64,000 nt of DNA from an uncultured Pelagibacteraceae bacterium (GCA_902620465.1 CACNIF010000001.1:62001-126000); one strand, 5' to 3'. Counted from the stretch's first letter, positions 17,496-26,973 are shown. Translations and numbers: made by a program. Notes: a model not told the origin generated them from the letters alone.

Positions 17496-17910
17496 AATTT
17501 TTTTTATATAATTCTTCAAAATCTACTTTTTTTTCAACTTTAATCGCTGGGTAACCTGAATTATGAAGCAAGTTAACTAGTGTTTTTTCTATATCAGGAA
17601 AAATTTCCTCTTGAACTTCAACTAAAACAATTTTTTCTAAAATTTTCTTATCTTTAAGATTTTCATCAATTTGTACAACAGAAGTGTATATAAATTCAAA
17701 AATTGATTTTTTTACATTTTCTTCTTTATCATAAAATCTTATTGAAGTGTCGATCTCTATTAATCTACTTTTCATTGCTTTCGAATCTATATTAATTCCC
17801 AGCTGGTAACGAGAAATATTATCTTTTACATACATATATGTTTCTGCATCCGGTGTTTCACTTGACATATCCTTAATATATTTTGCTAATATTTTATAAT
17901 TTTTTGTCAT
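17488..17910 (-). CDS. secB: Protein-export chaperone SecB
   Basis: SecB is a tetrameric cytosolic chaperone that keeps preproteins unfolded and hands them to SecA. The 140-residue protein fits the family in length and pattern, with the YIKDMSSETPDAETYMYVK start, a central beta region ending in VVQID, and a C-terminal HNSGYPAIKVEKKVDFEELYKKN corresponding to the conserved GFPPL...VDFEALY. It overlaps the start of the run from fxsA by 17 bp and converges on dnaQ. secB next to dnaQ is conserved in alphaproteobacteria. Confidence 0.94.
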   Translation of the reverse strand: MTKNYKILAKYIKDMSSETPDAETYMYVKDNISRYQLGINIDSKAMKSRLIEIDTSIRFYDKEENVKKSIFEFIYTSVVQIDENLKDKKILEKIVLVEVQEEIFPDIEKTLVNLLHNSGYPAIKVEKKVDFEELYKKNFN

Positions 17911-18319
17911 TTTCTTTTTCTATTTCTTCAGACTCGCCATCAATAAATTTTTCATTTGTCTTTTTTTTCATTTGAAATTTAGATGATAGTGTTTTTAAAA
18001 TTAAATTTCTGCTAAATGGAAATATTAACAAAAAACCAATTGCATCTGTAGCAAAGCCAGGAATAATTAGTAATAGAGCAGCAAAAGTTATTATTGCCCC
18101 TGATATTATTTCATAAGCAGGTATTTCGTTTTTAACCAACTGCACAAAAGCGGACTTAAGAGTATTTAGACCCTCGTATCTGGCATATATTATTCCTAGT
18201 ATAGCAGTTACAAAAATTAATGTTATTGTAGTTAAAGCTCCAATTTGAGAGCCAATCTTTATAAATAAGTATATTTCGATGATCGGTATCAGTATTATAG
18301 CTATTAAAACTGAGTTCAT
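17894..18319 (-). CDS. fxsA: FxsA family membrane protein
   Basis: This 141-residue protein has the FxsA layout: two or three membrane segments near the N-terminus and centre (IAIILIPIIEIYLFIKIGSQIG and ALTTITLIFVTAILGIIYARYEG), the GAIITFAALLLIIPGFATDAIGFLLIFPFSR pattern, and a charged cytosolic tail. E. coli FxsA eases F-exclusion of phage T7 when overproduced, and its normal job is unknown. It overlaps secB, which suggests one transcript. The divergent Tim44-like gene starts 57 bp away. Confidence 0.9.
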   Translation of the reverse strand: MNSVLIAIILIPIIEIYLFIKIGSQIGALTTITLIFVTAILGIIYARYEGLNTLKSAFVQLVKNEIPAYEIISGAIITFAALLLIIPGFATDAIGFLLIFPFSRNLILKTLSSKFQMKKKTNEKFIDGESEEIEKENDKKL

Positions 18320-18376
18320 TTGTCTTTAACTTAATTGCTAGTTGAAATTTTTCAACATAGTAATTACTATTAGATC

Positions 18377-18973
18377 ATGAATTATAGTTTCGAATACATA
18401 GATATCATTTTATTAGCAATGATAGCCGGTTTTATCTTTTTAAGATTAAGAGGAATTTTAGGTAAAAGGACAGGCTTTGAGGGCAAAGTAAACCCACAAT
18501 TTGAGAATATCCTCAACAAAGCTCAGACAGAAAATAAAGCTAAGATTAAAGAAAATTTTGATGAAGAGGCTCAAAAAGAATTTTTAAAAGGTGCTAAAAT
18601 TGCTTATGAAACTATAATTACTGACTTTAGTGATCAAGATAATAAAATTACTAACAGTAAACCATTATTAAGTGAAAAAATTTATTCTCAATTCAAAGCT
18701 GCCTTAGTTGATAGAAGTAAAAGAGGACACTTTGCTGAGATAACATTTATCGGTGTTAATTCGGCAAAAATAAAGGAGCATAATAAAATAGGTTCTATTT
18801 TAAAGGTTACAGTAGATTTTGTTGCCGAAGTAATAACGTGCATTAAAGATAAAGAGAAAAAAATAGTTTCAGGTGATCCAGAGACAATTAAAAAAATTTA
18901 TGATACCTGGGTATTCTCAAGAGATACAAAATCTAACAATCCAAACTGGCAACTTGTTGATACTCTAACATAA
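18377..18973 (+). CDS. Tim44-like domain membrane-anchored protein
   Basis: The 198-residue protein has one N-terminal membrane helix (about residues 7-26) followed by GILGKRTGFEGKVNP, then a soluble Tim44/MBA1-type domain with the usual F..GA..AYE..I and YDTWVFSRDTKSNNPNWQLVDT ending. Bacterial Tim44-like proteins (TimA) are inner-membrane relatives of the mitochondrial import component, with a suggested role in protein translocation or assembly. The neighbour set fxsA-secB versus Tim44-Smr is typical of alphaproteobacteria. Its stop codon directly abuts the TTG start of the Smr gene. Confidence 0.9.
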   Translation: MNYSFEYIDIILLAMIAGFIFLRLRGILGKRTGFEGKVNPQFENILNKAQTENKAKIKENFDEEAQKEFLKGAKIAYETIITDFSDQDNKITNSKPLLSEKIYSQFKAALVDRSKRGHFAEITFIGVNSAKIKEHNKIGSILKVTVDFVAEVITCIKDKEKKIVSGDPETIKKIYDTWVFSRDTKSNNPNWQLVDTLT

Positions 18974-19384
18974 TTGATTACGAAAATTTCTAAGAAAGAT
19001 AAAAAAGATTGGGAAGACTTTTTAAATAAAAAAGAATCTTTACCAAATAAAGATTTATCAGGATCTAAAAAAAGAGTTCAAAAGACAAAGAATTTTGATT
19101 TCCATGGTTTTTCATTAGATGAGGCAAACAGAAAAATAAATAAACTAATTAAAGATTCTTTTAAAGATGGTGTTAGAAAATTAGTTGTTGTCACAGGAAA
19201 AGGTATACACTCAGACAATGAAAAAAATCCTTATGCATCTAAAGATCTAGGTATTCTAAAATATTCCATGCCAGAATATATCAAAAATACACCAGAGTTG
19301 ATGAAATTAATTTATGAAATAAAAGAAGCAGATATTAAGGATGGAGGTAGTGGAGCATTTTATATTTTTCTTAAAAAGAATTAA
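18974..19384 (+). CDS. Smr domain protein
   Basis: The 136-residue protein has a C-terminal Smr (small MutS-related) domain with FDFHGFSLDEANRKI, RKLVVVTGKGIHS and GGSGAFYIFLKK. Smr domains are nucleic-acid endonucleases or binders acting on branched DNA or on RNA during ribosome rescue. The residue block before it is charged and likely disordered. The best start is TTG immediately after the previous stop, since no ATG lies near the N-terminus. The role in this organism is not clear from sequence. Confidence 0.9.
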   Translation: MITKISKKDKKDWEDFLNKKESLPNKDLSGSKKRVQKTKNFDFHGFSLDEANRKINKLIKDSFKDGVRKLVVVTGKGIHSDNEKNPYASKDLGILKYSMPEYIKNTPELMKLIYEIKEADIKDGGSGAFYIFLKKN

Positions 19385-19399
19385 ATCCGCTTCAATTTT

Positions 19400-20773
19400 T
19401 TAAAGTATAAATTTTGATAGATCAGTATCTTTAACTAGATTATCTAAATTTTTGTTTATATAGTTTTTATCAATGGTAATTTTTTCGCCAGATCTGTCTG
19501 TTGCGGTAAAGCTGATTTCATCTAAAATTTTTTCAATAATTGTATGTAGTCTTCTTGCTCCAATATTCTCAACTGTAGCATTAACTTCTGAAGCAATGTT
19601 GGCTATTGCATCTATTCCATCTTCAGAAAACTCCAGTTCAACATTTTCAGTTTTCAAGAGAGCAACATATTGTTTAATCAAACTATAATCTGGTTCTTTT
19701 AAAATTCTTTTAAAATCTTCACTTGTTAAAGCCTCTAGCTCAACTCTTATAGGTAATCGTCCTTGTAATTCTGGTAATAAATCTGACGGTTTAGCAAGTT
19801 GAAATGCACCCGAGGCAATAAACAAAATATGATCTGTTTTAATAGGACCATATTTAGTATTTACCGTAGTCCCTTCTATTAAGGGTAACAAGTCTCTTTG
19901 TACACCTTCTCTTGATACATCACCACCTACTCTATCTGTTCTTCCAGAGATCTTGTCAATTTCATCTAAGAAAACAATACCGTTATTTTCAGTTGAAATT
20001 TTTGCAGCTTTGATAATTTTATCTTGCTCAATTAATTTGTCAGATTCATCATTTATTAAAATTTCATGAGATTCTTTTACAGTCATTTTTTTCTTTTTTT
20101 CTTTAGCACCCATTGATTTTCCAAGCATTTCGCCAATATTAATCATGCCTACATTTGCACCAGGCATTCCAGGTATCTCAAAAGAAGTAGAATTAGACCC
20201 CGTATCACTAACCGCAATTTCAATTTCGTTATCGTCTAGATCACCATTTCGTAATCTTTGTCTAAAACTTTCTCTTGTTGCTGCACTTGCTTTTTTTCCG
20301 ACTAAAGCATCTAAAACTTTCTCTTCAGCAAGTTTTTGTGCCTTAGTCTTTACTTCTTTCCTTTTTTTTATTTTTTCCATTGAAATTGCTATTTCAACAA
20401 GATCTCTTACTATTTGTTCAACATCTCTTCCAACATATCCTACTTCAGTAAATCTTGTCGCTTCGACTTTGACAAATGGAGCTTCAGCTAGTTTGGATAA
20501 TCTTCTTGATATTTCAGTTTTCCCTACGCCAGTTGGACCAATCATTAGAATATTTTTAGGTAAAACTTCATTCTTCATTTCACCTTTAAGAGCTTGTCGT
20601 CTCCATCTATTTCTTAATGCAACTGCAACTGCTTTTTTTGCTTTATTTTGTCCGACAACAAATCTATCTAATTCAGATACAATTTCTCTTGGTGAAAGAG
20701 AACTACCTAAAAACTCTTCCTTTGAATCTTTTTTATCTTTTGGGTGCAGTTGTGTAACGTTTGATTTATCCAT
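19400..20773 (-). CDS. hslU: ATP-dependent protease ATPase subunit HslU
   Basis: HslU (ClpY) is the AAA+ unfoldase ring that feeds substrates into HslV. The 457-residue protein has [33 protein letters not shown], Walker A GPTGVGKT (79-86), the [14 protein letters not shown] pore motif, a charged I domain, Walker B IVFLDEID, and the C-terminal [18 protein letters not shown] with the sensor-2 Arg. It ends ...DTDLSKFIL, the tail that docks in HslV. The start overlaps the hslV stop by one base. Confidence 0.97.
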   Translation of the reverse strand: MDKSNVTQLHPKDKKDSKEEFLGSSLSPREIVSELDRFVVGQNKAKKAVAVALRNRWRRQALKGEMKNEVLPKNILMIGPTGVGKTEISRRLSKLAEAPFVKVEATRFTEVGYVGRDVEQIVRDLVEIAISMEKIKKRKEVKTKAQKLAEEKVLDALVGKKASAATRESFRQRLRNGDLDDNEIEIAVSDTGSNSTSFEIPGMPGANVGMINIGEMLGKSMGAKEKKKKMTVKESHEILINDESDKLIEQDKIIKAAKISTENNGIVFLDEIDKISGRTDRVGGDVSREGVQRDLLPLIEGTTVNTKYGPIKTDHILFIASGAFQLAKPSDLLPELQGRLPIRVELEALTSEDFKRILKEPDYSLIKQYVALLKTENVELEFSEDGIDAIANIASEVNATVENIGARRLHTIIEKILDEISFTATDRSGEKITIDKNYINKNLDNLVKDTDLSKFIL

Positions 20774-21288
20774 TATATTTTTTCAATTTTAACATTATTA
20801 TTTGTAAAAACACAAATTTCTGCTGCAACCTCTATTGCTTTTTTTGCAACCTGCTCAGCATTCATTTCGGTTTTAATTAAAACTTTTCCTGCTGCTAGTG
20901 CATAGTTTCCACCTGAACCAATTCCAATAACATCTCCTTCAGGTTCTAAAACATCTCCTGTGCCAGAAATTATATAACTGTTTTCTTTATCACCAATTGC
21001 CATCAGTGCCTCAAGTCTTCTTAAATATTTGTCTGTTCGCCAATCTTTTGCTAACTCTACTGCTGCTCTAGATAAATTTCCTGCGTGTTTTTCTAATTTT
21101 GCTTCCAGTCTTTCAAACAATGTTAAAGCATCTGCTGTAGATCCGGCAAATCCTGCTACAACCCCTCTCTTATCAATCTTTCTAACTTTTGAGGCGGTAC
21201 TTTTCACCACTGTATTTCCCATACTTACCTGTCCATCACCTGCAACTACTACTTCTTTATTTTTTCTAACTAGTACTATTGTTGTCAT
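20773..21288 (-). CDS. hslV: ATP-dependent protease proteolytic subunit HslV
   Basis: HslV (ClpQ) is the proteasome-like peptidase of the HslUV complex. The 171-residue protein begins [24 protein letters not shown]. Removal of Met exposes the catalytic Thr. Other family marks are [22 protein letters not shown], and [16 protein letters not shown]. The order hslV-hslU is the usual one. The divergent hisB starts 91 bp away, a conserved alphaproteobacterial arrangement. Confidence 0.97.
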   Translation of the reverse strand: MTTIVLVRKNKEVVVAGDGQVSMGNTVVKSTASKVRKIDKRGVVAGFAGSTADALTLFERLEAKLEKHAGNLSRAAVELAKDWRTDKYLRRLEALMAIGDKENSYIISGTGDVLEPEGDVIGIGSGGNYALAAGKVLIKTEMNAEQVAKKAIEVAAEICVFTNNNVKIEKI

Positions 21289-21339
21289 AGCCTATAAATG
21301 GATACTAATTTTGATACTTCAAGCCCAAGTTTAGTATTA

Positions 21340-21368
21340 TTGCCATAATTGAATAATATATGTATACC
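21340..21368 (+). promoter_or_regulatory. Possible sigma70-type promoter for the his genes
   Basis: TTGCCA (21340-21345) and TATACC (21363-21368) are separated by 17 bp. Transcription would start close to the hisB ATG at 21380, giving a very short leader. The match is moderate and the region is A+T-rich. Confidence 0.35.
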
Positions 21369-21379
21369 TCTTTTTAATT

Positions 21380-21970
21380 ATGAAGCGTAAAGGTAAAATT
21401 AGTCGAAAAACTAAAGAGACAAGCATCAGTGTTGATTTGAATATTGATGGAAAAGGTAAATATAAAATTGATACTGGCATAGGCTTTTTAAATCACATGC
21501 TAGAACAGTTATCTAAACATTCCTCTATTGATATGAATATCAAAGCCAAAGGGGATACTCACATTGATCTTCATCACACTACCGAAGATACTGGTATTGC
21601 GATAGGCGAGGCTCTAAAGAAAGCTTTGAAAAAATCTGTTGGTATCAGAAGATATGCTCATGCAATGATACCTATGGATGAGACTTTATCGCGAGTGGCT
21701 CTTGATATTTCTAATAGACCTTATTTGATATGGAACGTTAATCTTAAAGTAGAAAAACTTGGAGAAATGGATACAGAACTTTTTAAGGAATGGTTTCAAG
21801 CATTTTCACAAGCTGCAGGAATTACTTTACACATAGAGAATATTTATGGTGATAACAGTCACCACATAATAGAGTCTTGCTTCAAAGGTTTAGCAAGATC
21901 ATTACGAGCTGCGTTAGAGATCGATCCTAGGAATAAAAAAACAATTCCTTCTACAAAAGGTTCTTTATAA
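21380..21970 (+). CDS. hisB: Imidazoleglycerol-phosphate dehydratase
   Basis: HisB dehydrates imidazole glycerol phosphate in histidine synthesis using two Mn ions. The 196-residue protein is the monofunctional form without the HisB-N phosphatase domain. It shows [16 protein letters not shown], the metal-binding [17 protein letters not shown], and the second HH-type site [18 protein letters not shown]. It begins the hisB-hisH-X-hisA-hisF-hisE cluster and is separated from hisH by 5 bp. Confidence 0.97.
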   Translation: MKRKGKISRKTKETSISVDLNIDGKGKYKIDTGIGFLNHMLEQLSKHSSIDMNIKAKGDTHIDLHHTTEDTGIAIGEALKKALKKSVGIRRYAHAMIPMDETLSRVALDISNRPYLIWNVNLKVEKLGEMDTELFKEWFQAFSQAAGITLHIENIYGDNSHHIIESCFKGLARSLRAALEIDPRNKKTIPSTKGSL

Positions 21971-21975
21971 GTTTA

Positions 21976-22602
21976 ATGAAAGTCACAATTGTTGATTATA
22001 ACTCGGGCAATATTAGCTCGGTCATAAACTCATTTAATGAGGTTGCAAAAGATAAAGTAAACATTGAGGTAACTTCAAATTTAGAAAAGATTAAAACAAG
22101 TGATAAATTAGTTTTACCAGGCCAAGGTTCATTTAAAAGTTGTTTAGATGCCTTAAATAAAATTGATGGTTTAACAGAAACTCTCAATGAATTTGCAATA
22201 AAAAATAAAAAACCACTTCTTGGAATTTGTGTTGGTTTACAAATGTTTGCTGATGTTGGGTATGAAGAAACAGAAACAAAAGGATTAGGGTGGATATCTG
22301 GAAAAGTATCAAAAATAAATAATCAAAATGGAAAATATAAACTTCCTCATATTGGGTGGAATCAAATAAATATTGTCAAAGACAGTAAGATTTTTAAAAA
22401 TATAGAAAATAACTCTCATATGTACTTTGTACATAGTTATGAATTTATTCCTAATGATCAAAGCGTAATTGCAGCAACAACAGATTATTGTTCAGATATA
22501 GTTTGTTCAATTGAAAAAGAAAATATTTTTGGTACCCAGTTTCACCCTGAAAAAAGCGATAAAGGTGGGTTACAACTTATCAAAAATTTTATAAAATTGT
22601 GA
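21976..22602 (+). CDS. hisH: Imidazole glycerol phosphate synthase, glutaminase subunit
   Basis: HisH releases ammonia from glutamine and passes it to HisF. The 208-residue class I amidotransferase has VDYNSGNISSV, LPGQGSFKSCLDAL, the nucleophile Cys in GICVGLQMF, and the His-Glu pair in FGTQFHPEKSDKGGLQL. It overlaps the following FkbM-type methyltransferase by 4 bp (GTGA), so that gene is translationally coupled into the histidine operon. Confidence 0.96.
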   Translation: MKVTIVDYNSGNISSVINSFNEVAKDKVNIEVTSNLEKIKTSDKLVLPGQGSFKSCLDALNKIDGLTETLNEFAIKNKKPLLGICVGLQMFADVGYEETETKGLGWISGKVSKINNQNGKYKLPHIGWNQINIVKDSKIFKNIENNSHMYFVHSYEFIPNDQSVIAATTDYCSDIVCSIEKENIFGTQFHPEKSDKGGLQLIKNFIKL

Positions 22603-23459
22603 AAATGAAAAATATTGACCTATCATTTTTTGAAGGAAAAAAAATTCCATTTTTGATCAAAAAAGCTGAAGAATTATTTAAGGAGAGTCTTGAGGGTAAA
22701 ATACATGCGCACAAAATTTACTCTACAATCTTAGATCAAATTCCTAAAAAATATGATGAAGAGGGTTTACATTATTTGAGAGGAATCTTAAGACAAAAAA
22801 TTTGGGATTGTGAAAGATCTTTTTTTTGGAATGAAAAATACACTTCTCAAGCTGGACAGGATAAAATAATAAATAAAACATTTTTTGATGGAAAAAAAAA
22901 TAGATTTTTTATTGAAATAGGTGCTCATGACGGAATTACTGGAAGTAATTGTTATTATTTTGAAAAATTCTTAAATTGGAAGGGAATCGCTATTGAGCCT
23001 TCAAATATTCAATTTGAAAAGCTAAAAAAAAATAGGAAATGTAAAATTTTTAACAATGCAATAAGTGATGAGGTAAAAGAAGTAGAATTCGTTGAGGTCG
23101 TTGAAGGGCTTACTCAAATGAGCGGGATTAACAATAACTCTTTTAAGAGAAATATTGATATTATTTCAAATAATCAATCTAGCAAAACTAAATCCTTAAA
23201 TCTTAAAACAATTACTTTTAGCGATATAGTCCCCAAAGATACAGATATAGATTATTTATCTATAGACATAGAGGGTGGAGAAATGAGTCTAATAGAATCG
23301 ATAAATTTTGATATTGTTAACATAAAAGTAATTTCTGTGGAGAACAACGTACCAAAGGAACAAAATTTTAAAAATTTTTTTGAGGGAAAAAACTTCAATT
23401 ACTTTGATAGAATTGGTCAAGATGAAATATTCTATAATAATAAATATTTTAAATTTTAA
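22599..23459 (+). CDS. FkbM family methyltransferase embedded in the his operon
   Basis: The 286-residue protein has a SAM-dependent methyltransferase fold of the FkbM type: FFIEIGAHDGITGSNCYYFEKFLNWKGIAIEPS (motif I and the acidic end of beta 2), LKTITFSDIVP, and DYLSIDIEGGEMSLIESI. FkbM proteins methylate hydroxyls of natural products or glycans; the acceptor here is unknown. The first 80 residues are helical and not recognised. The start is GTG at 22599 overlapping hisH, or ATG two codons later. It lies between hisH and hisA in the same direction with only 3 bp before hisA. It has no known role in histidine synthesis. Confidence 0.85.
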   Translation: MKMKNIDLSFFEGKKIPFLIKKAEELFKESLEGKIHAHKIYSTILDQIPKKYDEEGLHYLRGILRQKIWDCERSFFWNEKYTSQAGQDKIINKTFFDGKKNRFFIEIGAHDGITGSNCYYFEKFLNWKGIAIEPSNIQFEKLKKNRKCKIFNNAISDEVKEVEFVEVVEGLTQMSGINNNSFKRNIDIISNNQSSKTKSLNLKTITFSDIVPKDTDIDYLSIDIEGGEMSLIESINFDIVNIKVISVENNVPKEQNFKNFFEGKNFNYFDRIGQDEIFYNNKYFKF

Positions 23460-23462
23460 TAT

Positions 23463-24179
23463 ATGAAAATATTTCCAGCTATAGACATTAAAGATAAAAA
23501 GTGTGTGAGATTAATCAAAGGGGATTTCGATAACAAAACTGAATATAAGATGTCGCCTGTCGATCAAGCTGAAAAATTTAAAGATCATGGATTTAAAAAT
23601 TTACACATAGTTGATTTAGATGGTGCTTTACTTGGTGAAACAGTGAATTTAGACATAATCAAGGATATAGTCGGCAAATTTGATTTAAAGGTTGAGGTGG
23701 GTGGGGGTATTAGAAGTATAGATAGCATTAAAAAATATATCGATACCGGTATTGAGAAAGTAATTTTAGGAAGTGCTGCTATTAAAGATAAAAATTTTTT
23801 AAAAGAAGCATGTGAAAAATTTTCAAATAAAATTGCCTTAGGTTTAGATGCCAAAGATGGTTATTTGTCAGTATCTGGATGGACAGAAAATTCTAATCAA
23901 TCGACCTTGGATTATTTAAAAGAAGTTAATAATTATGGTGTTAGTAGATTGATTTATACTGATATCAACAGGGATGGTATGAAGCAAAGTCCAAATTTCG
24001 AGGAAACATTAAAAGTTGCTAAAACATCAAATTGTCCTGTAATTATATCTGGGGGAGTTTCATCTTTAGATGATGTTAAAAAAGCAAAGGGTTTAAATAA
24101 CATTGAAGGTATAATCGTCGGTAAAGCCATCTATGATGGTGATATTAATTTAGAAGAATTGATAAAAGTAGATGCTTAA
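23463..24179 (+). CDS. hisA: ProFAR isomerase HisA
   Basis: HisA opens the ribose of ProFAR by an Amadori rearrangement. The 238-residue TIM barrel has [19 protein letters not shown] with the catalytic Asp, [22 protein letters not shown], a second Asp in [13 protein letters not shown], and IISGGVSS for phosphate binding. It follows the FkbM gene by 3 bp and overlaps hisF by 8 bp. Confidence 0.96.
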   Translation: MKIFPAIDIKDKKCVRLIKGDFDNKTEYKMSPVDQAEKFKDHGFKNLHIVDLDGALLGETVNLDIIKDIVGKFDLKVEVGGGIRSIDSIKKYIDTGIEKVILGSAAIKDKNFLKEACEKFSNKIALGLDAKDGYLSVSGWTENSNQSTLDYLKEVNNYGVSRLIYTDINRDGMKQSPNFEETLKVAKTSNCPVIISGGVSSLDDVKKAKGLNNIEGIIVGKAIYDGDINLEELIKVDA

Positions 24180-24927
24180 AAACAGAATAATTCCTTGTTT
24201 GGACGTAAAGAATGGGCGTGTTGTAAAGGGAATAAACTTTGTAGATTTACAAGATGCAGGCGATCCTGTAGAGCAAGCTAAAATTTATAGCGATGGTGGA
24301 GCAGATGAAATTTGTTTTTTAGATATAACAGCATCTAATGAAAACAGAGATACAATTTATGATGTTGTTAAAAGAACCTCAAAGAAGTGCTTTGTCCCTT
24401 TAACTGTAGGAGGTGGAATTAGAAGCGTAGAAGATATAAATAAATTACTTAATTGTGGTGCTGATAAAGTTTCGATTAATACAGCGGCTGTTAAAAATTC
24501 AAAAGTAGTTCTTGAGAGTTCAAAAAAGTTTGGCTCACAATGCATTGTTGTAGCTATTGATGCAAAAAAAAATGGAGATAAGTGGGAAGTCTTTACACAT
24601 GGTGGAAGAAATAATAGTGGAATTGATGCGTTAGAGTATGCAAAAAAAATGGAGGAAAATGGTGCAGGTGAGTTATTAGTAACTTCTATGGATAGAGATG
24701 GAACACAGATAGGATATGATGTAGATTTGATTAGTAAAATTGCATCAAAAGTAAATATACCTTTAATTGCGTCAGGAGGTGTTGGTAATCTAGATCATTT
24801 GGTTGATGGAATTAAATTAGGAAATGCTAGTGCAGTTTTGGCAGCATCAATTTTTCACTACGGAAAATATTCAGTGAAAGATGCTAAGGAATATTTGGAC
24901 TCAAAAGGAATTCCTGTTAGAATTTAG
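24172..24927 (+). CDS. hisF: Imidazole glycerol phosphate synthase, cyclase subunit
   Basis: HisF uses ammonia from HisH to form imidazole glycerol phosphate and AICAR. The 251-residue TIM barrel has [19 protein letters not shown] with the catalytic Asp, [16 protein letters not shown], the second Asp in [12 protein letters not shown], and [13 protein letters not shown] released here re-enters purine synthesis through PurH, which is also in this window. The hisE start codon follows its stop after one base. Confidence 0.97.
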   Translation: MLKNRIIPCLDVKNGRVVKGINFVDLQDAGDPVEQAKIYSDGGADEICFLDITASNENRDTIYDVVKRTSKKCFVPLTVGGGIRSVEDINKLLNCGADKVSINTAAVKNSKVVLESSKKFGSQCIVVAIDAKKNGDKWEVFTHGGRNNSGIDALEYAKKMEENGAGELLVTSMDRDGTQIGYDVDLISKIASKVNIPLIASGGVGNLDHLVDGIKLGNASAVLAASIFHYGKYSVKDAKEYLDSKGIPVRI

Positions 24928-24928
24928 C

Positions 24929-25210
24929 ATGTTAAGCACGTTAGAAAACTTATTTAAACTTGCGCGTGAAAGAAAAGAAAAACCAGTTGATGGCTCTTAT
25001 ACTAATAAATTATTATCTAATAAATCATTAAGTAAATCAAAAGTTTTAGAGGAAATAAATGAGCTCATTGAGGCGGTAGATAAGGACACTAATAAAATTC
25101 ATGAAGCTGCTGATGTATTTTATCATTTGATAATTTATCTTGAGGCACATAATATTAAGATTGAGGATATTGAAGAAGAGTTAGAAAAAAGAAAAAAATC
25201 TAGTGAGTAA
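24929..25210 (+). CDS. hisE: Phosphoribosyl-ATP pyrophosphatase
   Basis: HisE hydrolyses phosphoribosyl-ATP to phosphoribosyl-AMP. The 93-residue all-helical protein shows RKEKPVDGSYTNKLL, KVLEEINELIEAV and HEAADVFYHLIIYLE with the metal-binding Glu/Asp residues of the MazG-like fold. The ORF track start at 24881 would overlap hisF by 47 bp. ATG 24929, one base after the hisF stop, gives the standard length. No hisI is fused or adjacent. Confidence 0.94.
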   Translation: MLSTLENLFKLARERKEKPVDGSYTNKLLSNKSLSKSKVLEEINELIEAVDKDTNKIHEAADVFYHLIIYLEAHNIKIEDIEEELEKRKKSSE

Positions 25211-25544
25211 AATTAAGATTATATTTTTTATAATATTGGGTTTTGTTTTTTATAAAGGTTATGAAGCATTTACAGATTTTGAAATAGGAGTTTCTGACAG
25301 GATCGATGAACTTGAGGAAGCAGCAGATTTTGAAAGACAAGGGGAGGTTATAGCTCTTATGATGTACTTAGGTGATCCTCCACAATTAAATGAGCATTTA
25401 TTTGTGAAAAATAAGTCTAAATGTTTGGAAATGAAGCAAATTGCTGAGGAAACATCATTTGCCTATTACGAATGCGCAGTCGTTGATGCTAATTTAAAAG
25501 GTGGGAAAATTATTAGCATAAATGAAGAATTAGAGGTTTTTTAA
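25203..25544 (+). CDS. Small membrane-anchored protein of unknown function
   Basis: I do not recognise this 113-residue protein. It starts at GTG overlapping hisE by 8 bp, and its stop overlaps the HIT gene start by one base, so it is locked into the his-HIT transcript. A hydrophobic helix (residues 4-19, IIFFIILGFVFYKGY) looks like a signal anchor. It is followed by an acidic helical region and a short domain with two Cys (CLEMKQIAEETSFAYYECAVVD) that could form a disulfide in the periplasm. Confidence 0.75.
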   Translation: MSKIKIIFFIILGFVFYKGYEAFTDFEIGVSDRIDELEEAADFERQGEVIALMMYLGDPPQLNEHLFVKNKSKCLEMKQIAEETSFAYYECAVVDANLKGGKIISINEELEVF

Positions 25545-25909
25545 TGGCTTATGATAACAATAATATTTTTGCAAAAATTTTAAGAGAAGAAATACCATGC
25601 AAAAAAATTTATGAGGATGATTTTGTCTTATCTTTTTATGATATAAATCCTCAAAAGAAAATTCATGCACTTGTAATACCAAAAGGAAAGTATGTTGATT
25701 TAGATGATTTTGCAGTTAATGCCTCCAATGATGAAATTGTAGGATTGATAAAAGGTATCAATATAGTCGCTAAAAAACTAAATATATCAGCTGACATTGG
25801 AAAAGGTTACAGAGCACTAGCTAATATAAGTGAGCATGGTGGACAAGAGGTACCACATTTACACTTTCATTTATTTGGAGGTGAGAAGGTAGGAAAAATG
25901 GTTCAATGA
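25544..25909 (+). CDS. hinT: HIT family nucleotide-binding protein (HinT-like)
   Basis: HIT-family HinT proteins hydrolyse nucleoside phosphoramidates such as aminoacyl-AMP adducts. The 121-residue protein has IFAKILREEIPCKKIYEDD, DINPQKKIHALVIPK, and the catalytic histidine triad in GGQEVPHLHFHLFGGEKVG. The length fits HinT. Its ATG overlaps the preceding stop, and it is coupled to the GNAT gene by ATGA. HinT next to hisE is common in alphaproteobacteria. Confidence 0.94.
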   Translation: MAYDNNNIFAKILREEIPCKKIYEDDFVLSFYDINPQKKIHALVIPKGKYVDLDDFAVNASNDEIVGLIKGINIVAKKLNISADIGKGYRALANISEHGGQEVPHLHFHLFGGEKVGKMVQ

Positions 25910-26409
25910 GTTTAAAAGTTAAAAGAAATTATTTGGAAATTTATTCAATTGATGATTTGATTGATGTAAAAATTGCCCCTAAAGAATTTACAATAGATCT
26001 TATCGATCCTCCAAACTTTCAACTCAATAAGTTTTTTTATAAATGTATAGGAAAAAATCATCGTTGGACTGATAGATTATCATGGAATGATAATCAGTGG
26101 ATCAATTATACAACAAATAAAAGTCTTAAAACATATATCTTAAAAAATAAAAATGATCTTACTGGTTATTTTGAGCTATTATTTCATCAAAATAAAAATG
26201 AGGTTGAAATAGCTTACCTTGGTTTGTTAGAGGAATATCACAATAAAAAACTAGGATCTTATTTATTATCTATTGCGATTAAAGAGTCTTTTTTACAAAA
26301 ACCCAAAAGAGTATGGGTACACACTTGTTCTTTAGATCATAAAAATGCACTAAATAACTATTTGTCCAGGGGGATGAAGGTTTTTATGACAGAAACAGTA
26401 AAAATTTAA
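25906..26409 (+). CDS. GNAT family N-acetyltransferase
   Basis: The 167-residue protein has the GNAT core: the beta 4 strand VEIAYLGLLEEYHNKKLGSYLLSIAIKES, corresponding to motif A (Q/RxxGxG/A, here NKKLGS), and a C-terminal NYLSRGMKVFMTE typical of GNAT motif B. The acceptor is unknown; protein N-termini or small amines are possible. It ends the his-HIT run and converges on lolA, with 6 bp between the genes. Confidence 0.85.
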   Translation: MSLKVKRNYLEIYSIDDLIDVKIAPKEFTIDLIDPPNFQLNKFFYKCIGKNHRWTDRLSWNDNQWINYTTNKSLKTYILKNKNDLTGYFELLFHQNKNEVEIAYLGLLEEYHNKKLGSYLLSIAIKESFLQKPKRVWVHTCSLDHKNALNNYLSRGMKVFMTETVKI

Positions 26410-26415
26410 TTATTA

Positions 26416-26973
26416 TTAATTTTTTAAATCAGAACTTGGTAACTCAAATTTTTTATTTTCAATTTTTTGATTGATCAAAATAGACGATAAGTAAACAATA
26501 TTGAGATTTTGATACAAATCTATAGTTTGCCAGCCTTTTAAATTAAGTGTTTTTTTATCGAAAAAAAGGATTATTTCATTCTCATCTTTAAAAAATTTGA
26601 AAGCTATAATATTTTTATCTGAATAATAACTCTCTGATTTACTAATCTCATCCAACAAAAATTTCTTATCTAATACAAGATTTAGGGGAGTTTTTTTTAA
26701 AGGGTATATGTAATAGCTCGAAATGGTCTTAATAACAAATGATGTACCATTTGAGACTAAAATTTTTTTATTACTCAAATCATATTTACAAAAAATTTTC
26801 TTTGGGTATTCTAAAATACAATTACCTTTCTCAATTTTATTGTTTATGTTTTGCTCGAAATTAAATGATATATTTTCAATAAAATTAAGTTTCTTAATTA
26901 TATCATTTTTAATTGAAGCCAAGCTTTCATTTGTTAAAAAAAAAAGCAATATTAAAATGAAATATTTTTTCAT
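26416..26973 (-). CDS. lolA: Outer-membrane lipoprotein carrier LolA
   Basis: LolA is the periplasmic chaperone that ferries lipoproteins from LolCDE to the outer membrane. The 185-residue protein has a signal peptide (MKKYFILILLFFLTNESLAS), then FNFEQNINNKIEKGNCILEYPKKIFCKYD, the family F.Q.....G.......P...R...D pattern in a K/N-rich form, and the DLYQNLNIVYLS strand near the end. The start overlaps the ftsK stop (ATGA). ftsK-lolA is the standard pairing in proteobacteria and supports the call. Confidence 0.9.
   Translation of the reverse strand: MKKYFILILLFFLTNESLASIKNDIIKKLNFIENISFNFEQNINNKIEKGNCILEYPKKIFCKYDLSNKKILVSNGTSFVIKTISSYYIYPLKKTPLNLVLDKKFLLDEISKSESYYSDKNIIAFKFFKDENEIILFFDKKTLNLKGWQTIDLYQNLNIVYLSSILINQKIENKKFELPSSDLKN

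Noticed and set aside
20145-20792. 215-aa plus-strand ORF
   Set aside because: It is fully antisense to hslU, whose protein is unmistakable. The translation is Ser/Phe/Leu-rich without motifs, typical of a shadow frame.
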